NCBI RefSeq assembly: GCF_013391105.1
Contig: NZ_CP058335.1
Location: 1-64,000, forward strand
From: Natronomonas salina
Lineage (GTDB): Archaea; Halobacteriota; Halobacteria; Halobacteriales; Haloarculaceae
Reading direction: 5' to 3'
DNA: 64,000 nucleotides
Positions 15,801 through 24,703 of this stretch are shown piece after piece. The stretch's first letter is position 1, and every line of letters begins with the position of its first letter. Made by a program: the position numbers and the translations under genes. The notes beneath the pieces are model-generated. The model was not told the DNA's origin. It worked only from the letters and a program-made list of their open reading frames with translations, and ran no database searches.

Positions 15801-16046
15801 TCAGGCGTTGGTCGGTTCGGCGTCGGGTTCCGGCTCTGCAGCGACGGTTTCCGCCTCCGCCGTCTCCTGAACGCTCTGCAGTTCCTCATCGACCTGCTGG
15901 CGGCCCTTCTTGAACTCGCCGGTCGCAGACCCCATCGACCGCGCGAGGGTCGGGAGCTTGCTTGCGCCGAACAGCAGTATCATGACGCCCGCGATCAGCC
16001 CGAGTTCCATGGGCCCGAGCCCACCGACGAACAGTAGTGTTGTCAT
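15801..16046 (-). CDS. tatA: TatA-like twin-arginine translocase protein (short copy)
   Basis: 81 residues from ATG 16046: a membrane helix (PMELGLIAGVMILLFGASKLPTLA), the same FGxxKLPxLARSMG hinge, and an amphipathic helix GEFKKGRQQVDEELQ. It has the same architecture as the neighbour but a much shorter acidic tail. The ATG lies 64 bases upstream of the next gene's ATG region, and each gene has its own A/T box-like element (GCCTACAAG at about 16068-16077 here). They may be separately transcribed paralogues with different partners. No tatC gene is in the window. Confidence 0.92.
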   Translation of the reverse strand: MTTLLFVGGLGPMELGLIAGVMILLFGASKLPTLARSMGSATGEFKKGRQQVDEELQSVQETAEAETVAAEPEPDAEPTNA

Positions 16047-16193
16047 GGCTTCGAGTTCGCGGGTCGACTTGTAGGCCTTTCGGCGATTCCTCGGAACAAG
16101 TTCCATGCAACCGAATAGCAAGTGGCCGGTTCGGCGAGCGGGGGCAGCGAGCAGAAGTCAAACGTTTACGGGTTGCAGGCCGAACGCAGGGGT

Positions 16194-16673
16194 ATGGTAT
16201 CCGAAGGCGACGACGCACCCGAGTTCACCGCACCGATGGCCACCGCCGACGGCGACATCGAGGAGGTCGGCCTCGATGACCTCGTCGACGACGGCCCGGC
16301 CGTGCTGGCGTTCTTCCCCGGCGCCTTCACGAGCGTCTGCACCCACGAGATGGTCACGTTCCGTGACCGCCTCGACAACCTCACCGAGGAGGGCGCGTCC
16401 CTCTACGGCGTCAGCGTCGACTCGCCGTTCTCGCTGCAGGAGTTCGCCGAGCAGAACGACCTGGAGTTCCCGCTGGTCAGCGACACCAACAAGGAGCTCA
16501 TCGACGCCTACGACGTCTCGATGGACTTCGCGGACCTCGGCTTCGAGGGCGTCGCCAAGCGCGCCGTCTTCGTCGTCGACGACTCGGGGACCGTCACCTA
16601 CGCGTGGGTCGCCGACGACCCCGGCGTCGAGCCGGACTACGAGGACGTCGAGGCGGCCGCCGCCGAGGCCTGA
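16194..16673 (+). CDS. 1-Cys peroxiredoxin (AhpE/BCP-like)
   Basis: 159 residues with a thioredoxin fold. The peroxidatic cysteine is C49 in the PxxxTxxC signature (PGAFTSVCTHEM), which reduces hydrogen peroxide and organic peroxides. No second cysteine is present, so recycling must use an external thiol. The start ATG 16194 (MVSEGDDAPEF) has TTTAC about 27 bases upstream, consistent with leaderless transcription. T6 at 16684-16689, just after the stop, could serve as terminator or as the next gene's promoter. Confidence 0.93.
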   Translation: MVSEGDDAPEFTAPMATADGDIEEVGLDDLVDDGPAVLAFFPGAFTSVCTHEMVTFRDRLDNLTEEGASLYGVSVDSPFSLQEFAEQNDLEFPLVSDTNKELIDAYDVSMDFADLGFEGVAKRAVFVVDDSGTVTYAWVADDPGVEPDYEDVEAAAAEA

Positions 16674-16714
16674 GCGACCGACGTTTTTTCCGCTCGCCCG
16701 TCCTCGGTCGGCAC

Positions 16715-17545
16715 ATGAGCGACGACCTCGACGAGGCCGACCCGGACGGGAGCGTCCGGGTGTACGACCCCGACGACGACCACGACTTCCCCGACGAGCG
16801 GCTCAACGCCGTCCTCGAGGTGGTCGAGAACGACCCCGAGATCGTCGCGTACCTCGAGGCCCAGAACGTCAACCCCGTGATGCGGAAGGGGTACAACGAC
16901 CACGGACGCAAGCACATCGAGATCGTCCGGAACCGCGCGCTCTGCCTGTACGAACTGCTCAAGGCGGGCGGCGTCCAGTTCAACGGCGCCGGCGACCAGG
17001 GGCTCCAGGAGGCCGACGAGGGCGTCATCGTCGCGCTCGCGGCGACGCTGCACGACATCGGCCACGTCGTCCACCGCGACGACCACCCCTACTACTCGAT
17101 TCCGCTGGCAGCCGACGTCCTCGACCGCGTCCTCCGGGAACTGGAGTTCTACGACGTCGGGGAGGCGGTCCGCGTGAAGGGCGAGGTGCTGCACGCCATC
17201 CTCTGTCACCACACCGAGGAGGAGCCGCTGACCAACGAGGCCGGCATCGTCCGCGTCGCCGACGCCCTCGACATGGAACGGGGCCGCTCGCGCATCCCCT
17301 ACGAGGAGGGCGGCCGCGGCATCAACACCATCTCCAGTCAGGCGATCCGGAAGGTGACCCTCCAGCCCGGCGACACGGCGCCCGTCATGGTCGAGATCGA
17401 GATGGTCGACGCCGCCGGCGTGTTCCAGGTCGACGAACTGCTGAAGGCGAAGCTCAAGGGCTCTCGTATCGATGAGCACGTCCGCATCGTCGCCATCAAC
17501 ACCCACAGCGACGACGGCGACCTCGTCGAGCGCATCGAACTCTGA
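16715..17545 (+). CDS. HD-domain metal-dependent phosphohydrolase
   Basis: 276 residues. Key residues are HGRKHIEIV, the HD pair in ATLHDIGHVVHRDDH and a late CHHTEEEPLTNEAG, the His/Asp ligand set of HD hydrolases. The C-terminal third is beta-rich with FQVDELLKAKLKGSRI. HD proteins hydrolyse nucleotides or cyclic nucleotides; the substrate here is unknown. The family is widespread in archaea as a conserved protein of about this length. Start ATG 16715; the upstream in-frame extension overlaps the peroxiredoxin gene and is dismissed. Confidence 0.88.
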   Translation: MSDDLDEADPDGSVRVYDPDDDHDFPDERLNAVLEVVENDPEIVAYLEAQNVNPVMRKGYNDHGRKHIEIVRNRALCLYELLKAGGVQFNGAGDQGLQEADEGVIVALAATLHDIGHVVHRDDHPYYSIPLAADVLDRVLRELEFYDVGEAVRVKGEVLHAILCHHTEEEPLTNEAGIVRVADALDMERGRSRIPYEEGGRGINTISSQAIRKVTLQPGDTAPVMVEIEMVDAAGVFQVDELLKAKLKGSRIDEHVRIVAINTHSDDGDLVERIEL

Positions 17546-17620
17546 GACGGTTCCCGCCGTCCGGCGCCGCTCCCGTCGCTCGCCGTGGCTGGTCGACGAA
17601 GCTCTGCGACGCGAAAATCG

Positions 17621-18205
17621 TTATTCGAAGCCGGTGCCCCGGAGCTCCAGGCCGTCCTCGTCGACGGTCGCCTCGCAGTCGAACACCGCCCGGATGGTGT
17701 TGTGCGCCTGCTCCTCGTGCATCGCCGGGTCCATCGTGAACACGCCGAACATGTCCCCAGAGCGGACCCGGGCGGTGAAGACGTGGAGGAACCGGAACAC
17801 CGTCCGCAGTTCGGCGTACATCAGCGCCGTCGAGACCGAGGAGAAGCCGACGCGGACCGGCACCGACTCGTCGCCGCCGTCGAGCAACTTCGCGAACTCC
17901 AGGCTGATTCCCGTCAGGTCCCCCGGCGAGTTCAGCCGTCGGACGGCGACGCCGTCGACGTCGTCGTCGTGGTTCGTGCAGTCGATGACGCCGATCTGGT
18001 CGCGGTCGGCGCCGCGCTCCTCGAGTTCGTCGACCACCCGCTCGGCGCCGAGGTTCATCGTGATGACGATCACCCGTTCGCCCGCCTCGGGCGTCAGCGC
18101 GTCGAACAGTCGCCGGTCGGTGTGCGTCGAGTTCCCCGTCACGAGCAGGCTCGTCCCGTCCTCGACGCTCGTAGCTTCACCGAGTCCGTCGACGCCGTAG
18201 CTCAT
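17621..18205 (-). CDS. RecA-superfamily-like haloarchaeal protein (DUF7504 type)
   Basis: 194 residues. It has the overall pattern of a RecA/KaiC-like core: a first strand (GTSLLVTGNST), a regulatory-looking ERVIVITMN strand, IGVIDCTN, and ALMYAELRTVFRFLHVFTARV. The P-loop lysine is absent, so ATP use is doubtful. Such proteins commonly sit beside signal-transduction genes in haloarchaea. Its ATG overlaps the stop of the upstream HalX regulator by four bases, so the pair is one transcription unit and probably one pathway. The role is unknown. Confidence 0.78.
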   Translation of the reverse strand: MSYGVDGLGEATSVEDGTSLLVTGNSTHTDRRLFDALTPEAGERVIVITMNLGAERVVDELEERGADRDQIGVIDCTNHDDDVDGVAVRRLNSPGDLTGISLEFAKLLDGGDESVPVRVGFSSVSTALMYAELRTVFRFLHVFTARVRSGDMFGVFTMDPAMHEEQAHNTIRAVFDCEATVDEDGLELRGTGFE

Positions 18206-18864
18206 TCACCGCCACCCCCGTCCCCGGGACGGTCCGCCGTGGACGCGCCGTCGGGGTACTCCTCGTCGGGGAACTCGTCTTCGCCCTCGATGTCCCGGAC
18301 CATCGCCACGAACTCGTCGCTCTCCATCCCGGGCAGCGCGGCGTCCAGTTCCGTCCGGAGGTCGGCGATGCGGGACTCCAGCTCCGCGAACTCCTCGCTC
18401 TCCCGGAGTTCCTCCTCGGGCTTCGAGGAACGCAGCGCCGCCTGCTTGGACGCCAGCGCGTAGAGCTCCTGTTCGAGGCCGGCGAACTCCGTCCGCGAGA
18501 GCAGGCGCTGGACCGTCTCGAGGAGTTCGTCGCGCTCGACGGGCTTCGTCAGGTAGTCGTCGAAGCCCATGGTGATCACGTCGAAGTCGGGTTCGACGGC
18601 GGTGACCATCGCCACCTTGCAGTCGGTGGTCCGCTCCCGCAGCTCCGAGAGCACCTCGTCGCCGCTCATCCCCGGCATCAGCCGGTCGAGCAGCACGACG
18701 TCGACGTCCTCGTCGAGTTCCTCGAGCGCTTGCTCGCCGCCCTCCGCCGTGCGGACGTCGTAGTCGCCCTCGAGCCACCGCACGTACAGTTCGATGAGGG
18801 CTCGCTCGTCCTCTACGACGAGGATCGTCGGTTTCTCGTCTCCCTCGTCCATTTCTTGATTCAT
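18202..18864 (-). CDS. response regulator with HalX output domain
   Basis: 220 residues. The receiver domain (1-125) has acidic residues E18-D19, phospho-acceptor D60 (VLLDRLMPG) and K107 (YLTKPVERDELL). Residues about 125-190 form the helical HalX domain, an output module found in haloarchaeal regulators that probably mediates protein contacts. No DNA-binding domain is evident. It is first in a two-gene unit with the RecA-like protein and lies directly downstream of, and on the same strand as, the pilus-like operon. TGTTATGTAT about 22 bases upstream of the ATG may be its A/T box, so it may not depend on that operon. Confidence 0.9.
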   Translation of the reverse strand: MNQEMDEGDEKPTILVVEDERALIELYVRWLEGDYDVRTAEGGEQALEELDEDVDVVLLDRLMPGMSGDEVLSELRERTTDCKVAMVTAVEPDFDVITMGFDDYLTKPVERDELLETVQRLLSRTEFAGLEQELYALASKQAALRSSKPEEELRESEEFAELESRIADLRTELDAALPGMESDEFVAMVRDIEGEDEFPDEEYPDGASTADRPGDGGGGE

Positions 18865-18961
18865 GTGTTAGGTGGTGGGGTGTTATGTATTCCGGCGAGT
18901 ATCAGGGAGTGATAATGGGGTAGACCGTTCGATACGATTGCTATTAGGAAAAAATCATTCG

Positions 18962-20518
18962 CTAATCATTACTCGGGGAGGCGAAGTAGATAGCCTGGTC
19001 ACCGTTCGATAATATGACGGTGATGACCACGTAGTCGTCTACTTCGACGTCGAAGGAATCTCCACCGGTAGTGAACCCAGCGTGGATATCGTTCTGCGGA
19101 TTAAGAGGGCCGCCTGTATTGAAGCCGCCCGAGACCTCTCCAGTGATAGATTCCGACCCGTCCGTCATCTCCCACCGGTCGGGTGGTGAGGATTTGCTGC
19201 CGGTACTGTAGTAGTTCACTCTCACAGCCTCGAAATTAAGCTCCGATGGAGCGGAGAAGTTGAATGTCATCCCGTGGCCTGTATCATCATCGGGGTCAAG
19301 GAAGTTCGCGAGATCACCCCAGAAACTGGTATTCAGGGTGGTTTCCTGTAATCGAACCCCGCCACTCGGGTTGATTACTCCACCCGGAGCGATGACGTTC
19401 ACGTCGAATTGGGCTTTACACCGCGCCTCACTGGTACAATCGTTGACGATGGTCGCGTTAGCCATTCCACTCGTCGAAGGTGAGACGGACATCGCTGCAC
19501 GCCCCTCAGTACTAGTATTCACAGTTTTCTGTTCGCCTCCGATCTCTATCTCTACCTCCTCACCCGCGACAGGATTGTTGTACTTGTCACGAACCTCGAA
19601 GATAACACTCGTTCTCCCTCCGGAATCGACGTCAGTGACGCCCGGGTCAGCCGGAACGATGTAGTGAGCATCAGGTTTCTCGACTCCCTGTTCGAGCCCG
19701 AGGCCCGCCATCCGCATCGTGTATCGTTTCTCCCCGTTCAGGTCAATTTTCACCGTACCGTTCCGAGGGCCTTCACTGATACCGAGAACAGTGTCCTGAT
19801 CTCCGTAGAGTTCGTTCCACTTCTCCACCGACATCTCGGTTGGGAGTACGAGCGTGAGGTTATCATCATCCTTTCCGGTGACCGTCACCGGCCGTGAGGG
19901 GGCACTCACGGGTCGGATGTCGAGGGATTGTGCAGTCCCAGAGCTCCGCGAGTAGTCGCCAGTCATGAAGACGAGATTGATGTCGGTATCGTCTATCACT
20001 GACCCCGTGTTCTTGACGATGGTCGTATCTCTGTGTTCGTCGTAGAGGATACCGTATTCGTACCGGGTCTCCGGTGCTTCCTGAAACTCGTTGTAATTGA
20101 CGCTGTACTCGAAAGCTCGACTCGTGACGTTGACGTCGTCAGTGCCGTTCAGATAATCAAAGACCTCTGGATCCACTGCCTCGACGTTCTTCAGAGTCGC
20201 GTTTTGAGGCTCGGTAGTAGATATCGTCCCTGTCGCTCGCGGCGGATTGAAGAACAACATCCGAGACGGATACCCGGTACCTGCCTTGATGCTGACCGAC
20301 TCACCAGAACCGGTGAGCGACACGCGTGACGCTCGCTCGTGGAACTTCGCCAGGTCGCCCTGTACCTCCTGGTTGTGGTCGAACTCCACCTGCTGGTTCG
20401 CCGCCGGGACCGCCTGCGTCTGGATGATCGCCAGCAGCGCGATCAGCAGTCCGAACACCAGGATGGCCCCGATGACCTCCGAAACACCTCTGTTGTCGTT
20501 TGTGAATTGCATTTTCAT
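18962..20518 (-). CDS. large pilin-like secreted protein with Ig-like domain (DUF7289 type)
   Basis: 518 residues from ATG 20518. The N terminus (NDNRGVSEVIGAILVFG) is the charged-turn plus hydrophobic helix of archaeal type IV pilin-like precursors processed by a PibD-type peptidase; the helix spans about 12-34. The long extracellular part is rich in Asn, Thr and Ser with N-glycosylation-type NxT/S sites. A segment near residues 325-380 (VIFEVRDKYNNPVAGEEVEIEI) is a Big/invasin-like Ig domain. It is the third gene after the ATPase and the TadC-like gene (2 bases after the TadC-like stop). This gene is clearly AT-richer than its neighbours, suggesting rapid evolution or exchange of the surface part. 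Confidence 0.85.
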   Translation of the reverse strand: MKMQFTNDNRGVSEVIGAILVFGLLIALLAIIQTQAVPAANQQVEFDHNQEVQGDLAKFHERASRVSLTGSGESVSIKAGTGYPSRMLFFNPPRATGTISTTEPQNATLKNVEAVDPEVFDYLNGTDDVNVTSRAFEYSVNYNEFQEAPETRYEYGILYDEHRDTTIVKNTGSVIDDTDINLVFMTGDYSRSSGTAQSLDIRPVSAPSRPVTVTGKDDDNLTLVLPTEMSVEKWNELYGDQDTVLGISEGPRNGTVKIDLNGEKRYTMRMAGLGLEQGVEKPDAHYIVPADPGVTDVDSGGRTSVIFEVRDKYNNPVAGEEVEIEIGGEQKTVNTSTEGRAAMSVSPSTSGMANATIVNDCTSEARCKAQFDVNVIAPGGVINPSGGVRLQETTLNTSFWGDLANFLDPDDDTGHGMTFNFSAPSELNFEAVRVNYYSTGSKSSPPDRWEMTDGSESITGEVSGGFNTGGPLNPQNDIHAGFTTGGDSFDVEVDDYVVITVILSNGDQAIYFASPSND

Positions 20519-20520
20519 TG

Positions 20521-22554
20521 TTAGATGAGTGCGAATACGGTGAGGGTGATCGCCACCAGCCCGATGCTGTACTTGACGCCCGAGAGGACGTCGTTCTCGG
20601 CGAGCTTGCCCGCCAGCAGCCCGCTGCCGATGCCCTGGATGAGCGCCGAGTGGAAGAACACCATCCGGTAGGTGTCCACCGGCACGTTGCCGACGCCCAT
20701 CAGGCCGGCTGCGCCACCGCCACCGGTAGCCTGCTGGGCGACGTTGTCGGCGGTCTCCGTCGACAGCTGGCTGATGGGCGTCAGGTAGCTGGCGTCCAGC
20801 ATCACGATGACCGCGAGGTACACCAGGAAGCCGATGACGACGATGGCGGTGTAGGCGCCCATCTCGCTGCGCCGCTTCCGCTCGATCTGGTAGCGGTTGC
20901 GGGTGTCCTCCGCCGCGATGGAGATGATCTTCGCGAGGTCGCTGGAGGAGTGGTTGCCCTTCGCGATGAGCTTCATCGTCCGGGTGACCTGCGGGACGCG
21001 GAGCCGGTTGGCGAACTCCAGGAGCGCCCGCTCGACGTCGTGGTTCCACTGGATGTCGTTGCGGACCTTCCGCAGCTCCTCGGAGAGGACGCCGTCGGAC
21101 CACCGGGCCACGAGGTTCAGCGCGTCGACGAGCCGGATGCCCATCTGGTTGGCGCTGGAGAGGATGTTCAGCGTGTCGGGGAACCGCGAGGCGATGCGCT
21201 TCTCGCGGCGGTGCTCGGACTCGTACAGCAGCGTCAGCGGCACGCTGGCGATGAGGAACGGGATCACGAACACCCCGATGGTCGACCAGATGGGCGTCTC
21301 GAGCATCCCGCCGAGCGACCGCGGGACCGCGCCCGTGACGACCATGACGACGGCGAACAGCAGCGCGGCCGGGACCGTCAGCGCCAGGGAGACGAGGGGG
21401 TTCTGCTCGCGGAGGTACCGGATCGGCTTCTCCAGCATCTCCTGGCGGGCCTGCTGGTCCTTCTGCTCCTCGTACTGCTCGTAGGCGGGGTGCTCGGTCA
21501 CCTTCGAGCTCCATTCGGTGCGGACGTGGGGGTCGTCGATCTCGAGCTGGTCGGTGTGCTCGGCGTAGGGCTTCGAGAGGATGTCGACGGCCACGAGGAA
21601 GCCGACCATGCCCAGCGGCAGGCCGACGTAGACGAGGAAGTACGTCTGCAGCATCGCCTCGCCGCCGAGGAGGCTGATCACGAGGAGGGTGACGATGAGG
21701 AACAGCGGCGCCGCGACGAACGCGACGACGAAGATCTCCGAGAGGATCGACAGCGTCCCGAGGAAGCTGTCCTGCTCGTCGCGGGCCTCGTCCATGTAGG
21801 TCTCGGCCTCGTCCTCGAGGAACGTCGCGAAGTCCGACCCGGAGTCCAGCACCGAGATCATGTCGTCGATGAACTGCTCGAGGTTCTCGCTGGGCGTCAG
21901 GTTGCGGGCGTCCCGCAAGGCCGTGAACACGTCGTTGCCGAACAGCTCGACGTCGCGGACGACCATGTCGAACTCGTTTGCGACCTCGCCGTAGACCTCG
22001 TCGGCCTCGGCGAGTTCCTTGATGACTTCGAAGGTGTTCATCCCGCCGTGGCTCAGCGCGTACATGTAGACGATGGCGTGCGGCAGCAGGATGTCGATGT
22101 TCCGCTCGCGCGTGCTCACCTGCATCCGGGGGTAGTAGTAGCCAGTCCCGAAGGCGCCGCCGGCGAACAGCCCCACCGACAGGACGACGACCAGCAGGCT
22201 CAGCGGCGCGGCCACGAACGGACTCTCGACGCCCAGGGCCGCCCAGCCGCCGAAGGCCGCCAGCTGGACGCCGAGCAGCGCGCCGAGGAACAGCCCGACG
22301 GCCGCGGCCATGACCGTGTACCCGACCACGCGGCTGAGGTAGACGTCGTAGGTGTACCCCATCCGCGCCTGGTTGAGCCACCGCTGCAGCTGGCGGAACC
22401 GGTCGGGGTTCATCAGGAACCAGGTTCTGACGTAGCCGTGCTGTTCGCGGAGCCGCTCCTCGTCGTCCTCCGAGAGGTCGTGCCGTTCCGGGAAGTACTG
22501 TTCGAGCTCGTAGTCCGGGATCGGCGTCGTGTCCTCGGCGTTGGCCTGGCTCAT
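20521..22554 (-). CDS. TadC/GspF-like pilus assembly membrane protein
   Basis: 677 residues. Two copies of the type II secretion F domain are separated by membrane helices. Visible parts include TM pairs near residues 60-130 (VVGYTVMAAAVGLFLGALLG and the GLFAGGAFGTGYY region), a conserved ALSHGGMNTFEVIKELAEADEVYGEVANEFD, and late TMs (TAIVVIGFLVYLAVIVMLDAS). These proteins anchor the pilus motor ATPase in the membrane. The size, about 680 residues, matches double-F archaeal PilC/TadC proteins. One base separates it from the ATPase stop, so they are cotranscribed. Confidence 0.93.
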   Translation of the reverse strand: MSQANAEDTTPIPDYELEQYFPERHDLSEDDEERLREQHGYVRTWFLMNPDRFRQLQRWLNQARMGYTYDVYLSRVVGYTVMAAAVGLFLGALLGVQLAAFGGWAALGVESPFVAAPLSLLVVVLSVGLFAGGAFGTGYYYPRMQVSTRERNIDILLPHAIVYMYALSHGGMNTFEVIKELAEADEVYGEVANEFDMVVRDVELFGNDVFTALRDARNLTPSENLEQFIDDMISVLDSGSDFATFLEDEAETYMDEARDEQDSFLGTLSILSEIFVVAFVAAPLFLIVTLLVISLLGGEAMLQTYFLVYVGLPLGMVGFLVAVDILSKPYAEHTDQLEIDDPHVRTEWSSKVTEHPAYEQYEEQKDQQARQEMLEKPIRYLREQNPLVSLALTVPAALLFAVVMVVTGAVPRSLGGMLETPIWSTIGVFVIPFLIASVPLTLLYESEHRREKRIASRFPDTLNILSSANQMGIRLVDALNLVARWSDGVLSEELRKVRNDIQWNHDVERALLEFANRLRVPQVTRTMKLIAKGNHSSSDLAKIISIAAEDTRNRYQIERKRRSEMGAYTAIVVIGFLVYLAVIVMLDASYLTPISQLSTETADNVAQQATGGGGAAGLMGVGNVPVDTYRMVFFHSALIQGIGSGLLAGKLAENDVLSGVKYSIGLVAITLTVFALI

Positions 22555-22555
22555 C

Positions 22556-24385
22556 TCAATCCTCTTGGACCAGGTCCTCGGGGGTCAGCGTGCCCGATTC
22601 GACCTGCTTCATCAGTTCCGCCTGGTCGTTCCCGAACATGTGGATGGCCGAGGTGACGTCGTGGTAGCCGGAGATGTCCTCGTCGACGAGGTACTGGAGG
22701 AACTCGCGGCGCTTCCGCAGCTCCTCGGCGAGTTCCTTGCCGCTCCACCCCCGGTCGTCGGCGATGTCCTGGAGGACCTGGGAGTTGTTCACCCGCTGGA
22801 TGGTGTCGGCCTCGGCGTCGCGGGCGAAGATGTCGATGGCGCGGACGGAGTCGTCGGCGTCGCCGCCGGGGAGGATCTCCGTGACGCCGTCGTTCCGCCG
22901 GACGCGGTTGCCGTCCATGAACGTCTGCTTCTGGATGGAGATGATGTCGAGTTCGAGGACCATCTGCGCGGGGACGTTCAGCGGCTTGTTCTCCAGGCGG
23001 TTGAGGACGCCCTCGACGCTCTCGGCGTGGATGGTCGTGTAGGCGGTGTGGCCCGTCCCGATGGCCTGGAAGAACGTGAACGCGACGTTCTGCTCGGTCC
23101 GGACCTCGCCGACGAGGAGGTACTCGGGGCGCTGCCGGAGGGCGGCCTGCAGGAGCTCGTACATCGAGACTTGGCCGCGACCCTCGGAGGTGATCGACTC
23201 CCGCGTGAGCGACTGGATCCAGTTGTCGTGCGGGAGCGTGATCTCGCGGGTGTCCTCGATGGAGACGACCTTCGCGTCCTCCGGGATGAACATCGAAACC
23301 GCGTTCATCGACGTCGTCTTCCCGGAGCCGGTGCCGCCGGCGAAGATGAGCGAGCGGTTGTTCTCGATGGCCAGCCAGAAGTACGCCATCTGCTCGACGC
23401 TGAACGTGCCGCGCTCGATGAGGTCGACCGGCGTGAACGGGATGTTCGCGAACTTCCGGATGGTGAAGTTCGACCCGCGCGTCGCGACGTCGGAGCCGAA
23501 GGTCAGCTGCACCCGTGAGCCGTCCGGGAGCGTCCCGTCCATCAGCGGCTCGGAGACGGAGACCTGCTCGCCGGCGCGCTGGGCGAGCCGGAGCGCAAAG
23601 GAGGAGAGCCGCTGCTTGTCGAAGGTGATGTTCGAGGGGAGGTCGCGGTGCTCGAAGTGGTAGACGTAGACGGGGATGTCGATCCCGTCACAGGAGATGT
23701 CCTCGATGTTCGGGTCCCGCATGATGGGGTCGATGGGCCCGAGGTGGACGAAGTCCCGCAGGAGGTAGTACTTCAGCTTCAGCAGCGAGCCGTCATCGAT
23801 GGTCGCCGCGGCGTGGTCGGAGATGATCTCCTTGGCCTTCTGCTCGAAGATGACCTCGCGGTCGTCCTCGTCCTCGAGGTCCTGGTACATCAGGCTGTTC
23901 CGCAGGATCTTCACGAGGTCCTCGCGGACGTACTCCTCGAACTCCGTGAGGTGGGGCTCGTGGACGTGGTAGCGGAGCTTCTCCTCGCCGTCGCGGCGCA
24001 GGATCGACACGTACGCGTACGGCTTGTTCACCCACAGCCGCTCGACCTCCTCGTGGTTGTCGAGGTAGGAGAAGTCGAAGAACTGCGACTTGATGAACTC
24101 CGGGTCCGGCCGGTCGGCGAACGACCGGTCGAGGCTGGCCTCCTCGAAGTGCTCGTCGACCTCCCGGAGAATCTCGCCCTTGATCGGGTGGTCCGAGACC
24201 AGGCTCCGGTCGTCGCCGGTCTGCTGTGCGGCCGGAGTCGGTCCGTCGACCACCTCGACGCCGTCGGGACGGTCGTCGTCCGAAAGCGCTAGCTCTTCGA
24301 CCTCGTCGTCCGAGGCGTCGCGATCACCGCTCACCGCACCGCCGTCGGGCGCCGTCGCCCCCTCCCTGTCCGGTTCGTCGTCCAT
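22556..24385 (-). CDS. type II/IV secretion (pilus) motor ATPase
   Basis: 609 residues from ATG 24385; a GTG six codons upstream is also in frame. The N-terminal 190 residues are an acidic leader domain. The core has Walker A GGTGSGKTT near residue 345, an Asp-box ATPase segment (VVSIEDTREI), GHTAYTTIHAESV and a conserved ALRQRPEYLLVGEVR (Walker B). This is the PilB/TadA/GspE family, which powers assembly of archaeal type IV pili. First gene of the operon ATPase-TadC-pilin-like protein. CCTATAAGG at about 24455-24463 is a plausible A/T box with a leader of some 45 bases. Confidence 0.93.
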   Translation of the reverse strand: MDDEPDREGATAPDGGAVSGDRDASDDEVEELALSDDDRPDGVEVVDGPTPAAQQTGDDRSLVSDHPIKGEILREVDEHFEEASLDRSFADRPDPEFIKSQFFDFSYLDNHEEVERLWVNKPYAYVSILRRDGEEKLRYHVHEPHLTEFEEYVREDLVKILRNSLMYQDLEDEDDREVIFEQKAKEIISDHAAATIDDGSLLKLKYYLLRDFVHLGPIDPIMRDPNIEDISCDGIDIPVYVYHFEHRDLPSNITFDKQRLSSFALRLAQRAGEQVSVSEPLMDGTLPDGSRVQLTFGSDVATRGSNFTIRKFANIPFTPVDLIERGTFSVEQMAYFWLAIENNRSLIFAGGTGSGKTTSMNAVSMFIPEDAKVVSIEDTREITLPHDNWIQSLTRESITSEGRGQVSMYELLQAALRQRPEYLLVGEVRTEQNVAFTFFQAIGTGHTAYTTIHAESVEGVLNRLENKPLNVPAQMVLELDIISIQKQTFMDGNRVRRNDGVTEILPGGDADDSVRAIDIFARDAEADTIQRVNNSQVLQDIADDRGWSGKELAEELRKRREFLQYLVDEDISGYHDVTSAIHMFGNDQAELMKQVESGTLTPEDLVQED

Positions 24386-24703
24386 GCTATTCGAAGTTAC
24401 CACTTGAGTTTGTTTGCGTAGACATTACACTTGACCCGTGCTGCTTCGGCTTTCCTTATAGGATCTCCCGCCGCTGGAGAGACGGCGCGTAGCGCCGCCG
24501 GAGCGCTCTTCGATATGTGAAACGAGGACATGACTGCTGGCTCAGAGTCGTCGTCCGCCTTATTATTGCTGAGGTGCGACACAGCGGCTGAACTGACGGT
24601 GGTATATATACGGCCGGGCGTGAGGTCCGGTCGCGGCCGCACGTGGTCGGTAGAAGGATCGTGATCGTTCGACTGCCGACTCGTCTCCGGCGAATCTCGA
24701 GGA
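24386..24703. other. intergenic promoter region of the pilus operon
   Basis: No credible gene. It holds the possible pilus-operon A/T box at 24455-24463, a perfect hairpin with a GTA loop at 24483-24497 (stem CGGCGC), and a second strong A/T box, TATATATA near 24603-24608, which is palindromic and could serve either strand. A 44-codon frame on the minus strand (stop at 24397) has no recognisable features. Confidence 0.55.

Noticed and set aside
18962-22381. Single 1139-residue frame covering the TadC-like gene region and the pilin-like gene
   Set aside because: The first half is a shadow in a different frame over the TadC-like gene; only the part from ATG 20518 has pilin features.
20518-22656. 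712-residue antisense frame over the first TadC-like gene
   Set aside because: Shadow of the same kind, rich in Asp/Val/Leu low complexity, with no recognisable domain.
24397-24642. Small ORF upstream of the pilus ATPase
   Set aside because: The frame contains the promoter elements and has no domain, acidic bias or conserved start features.
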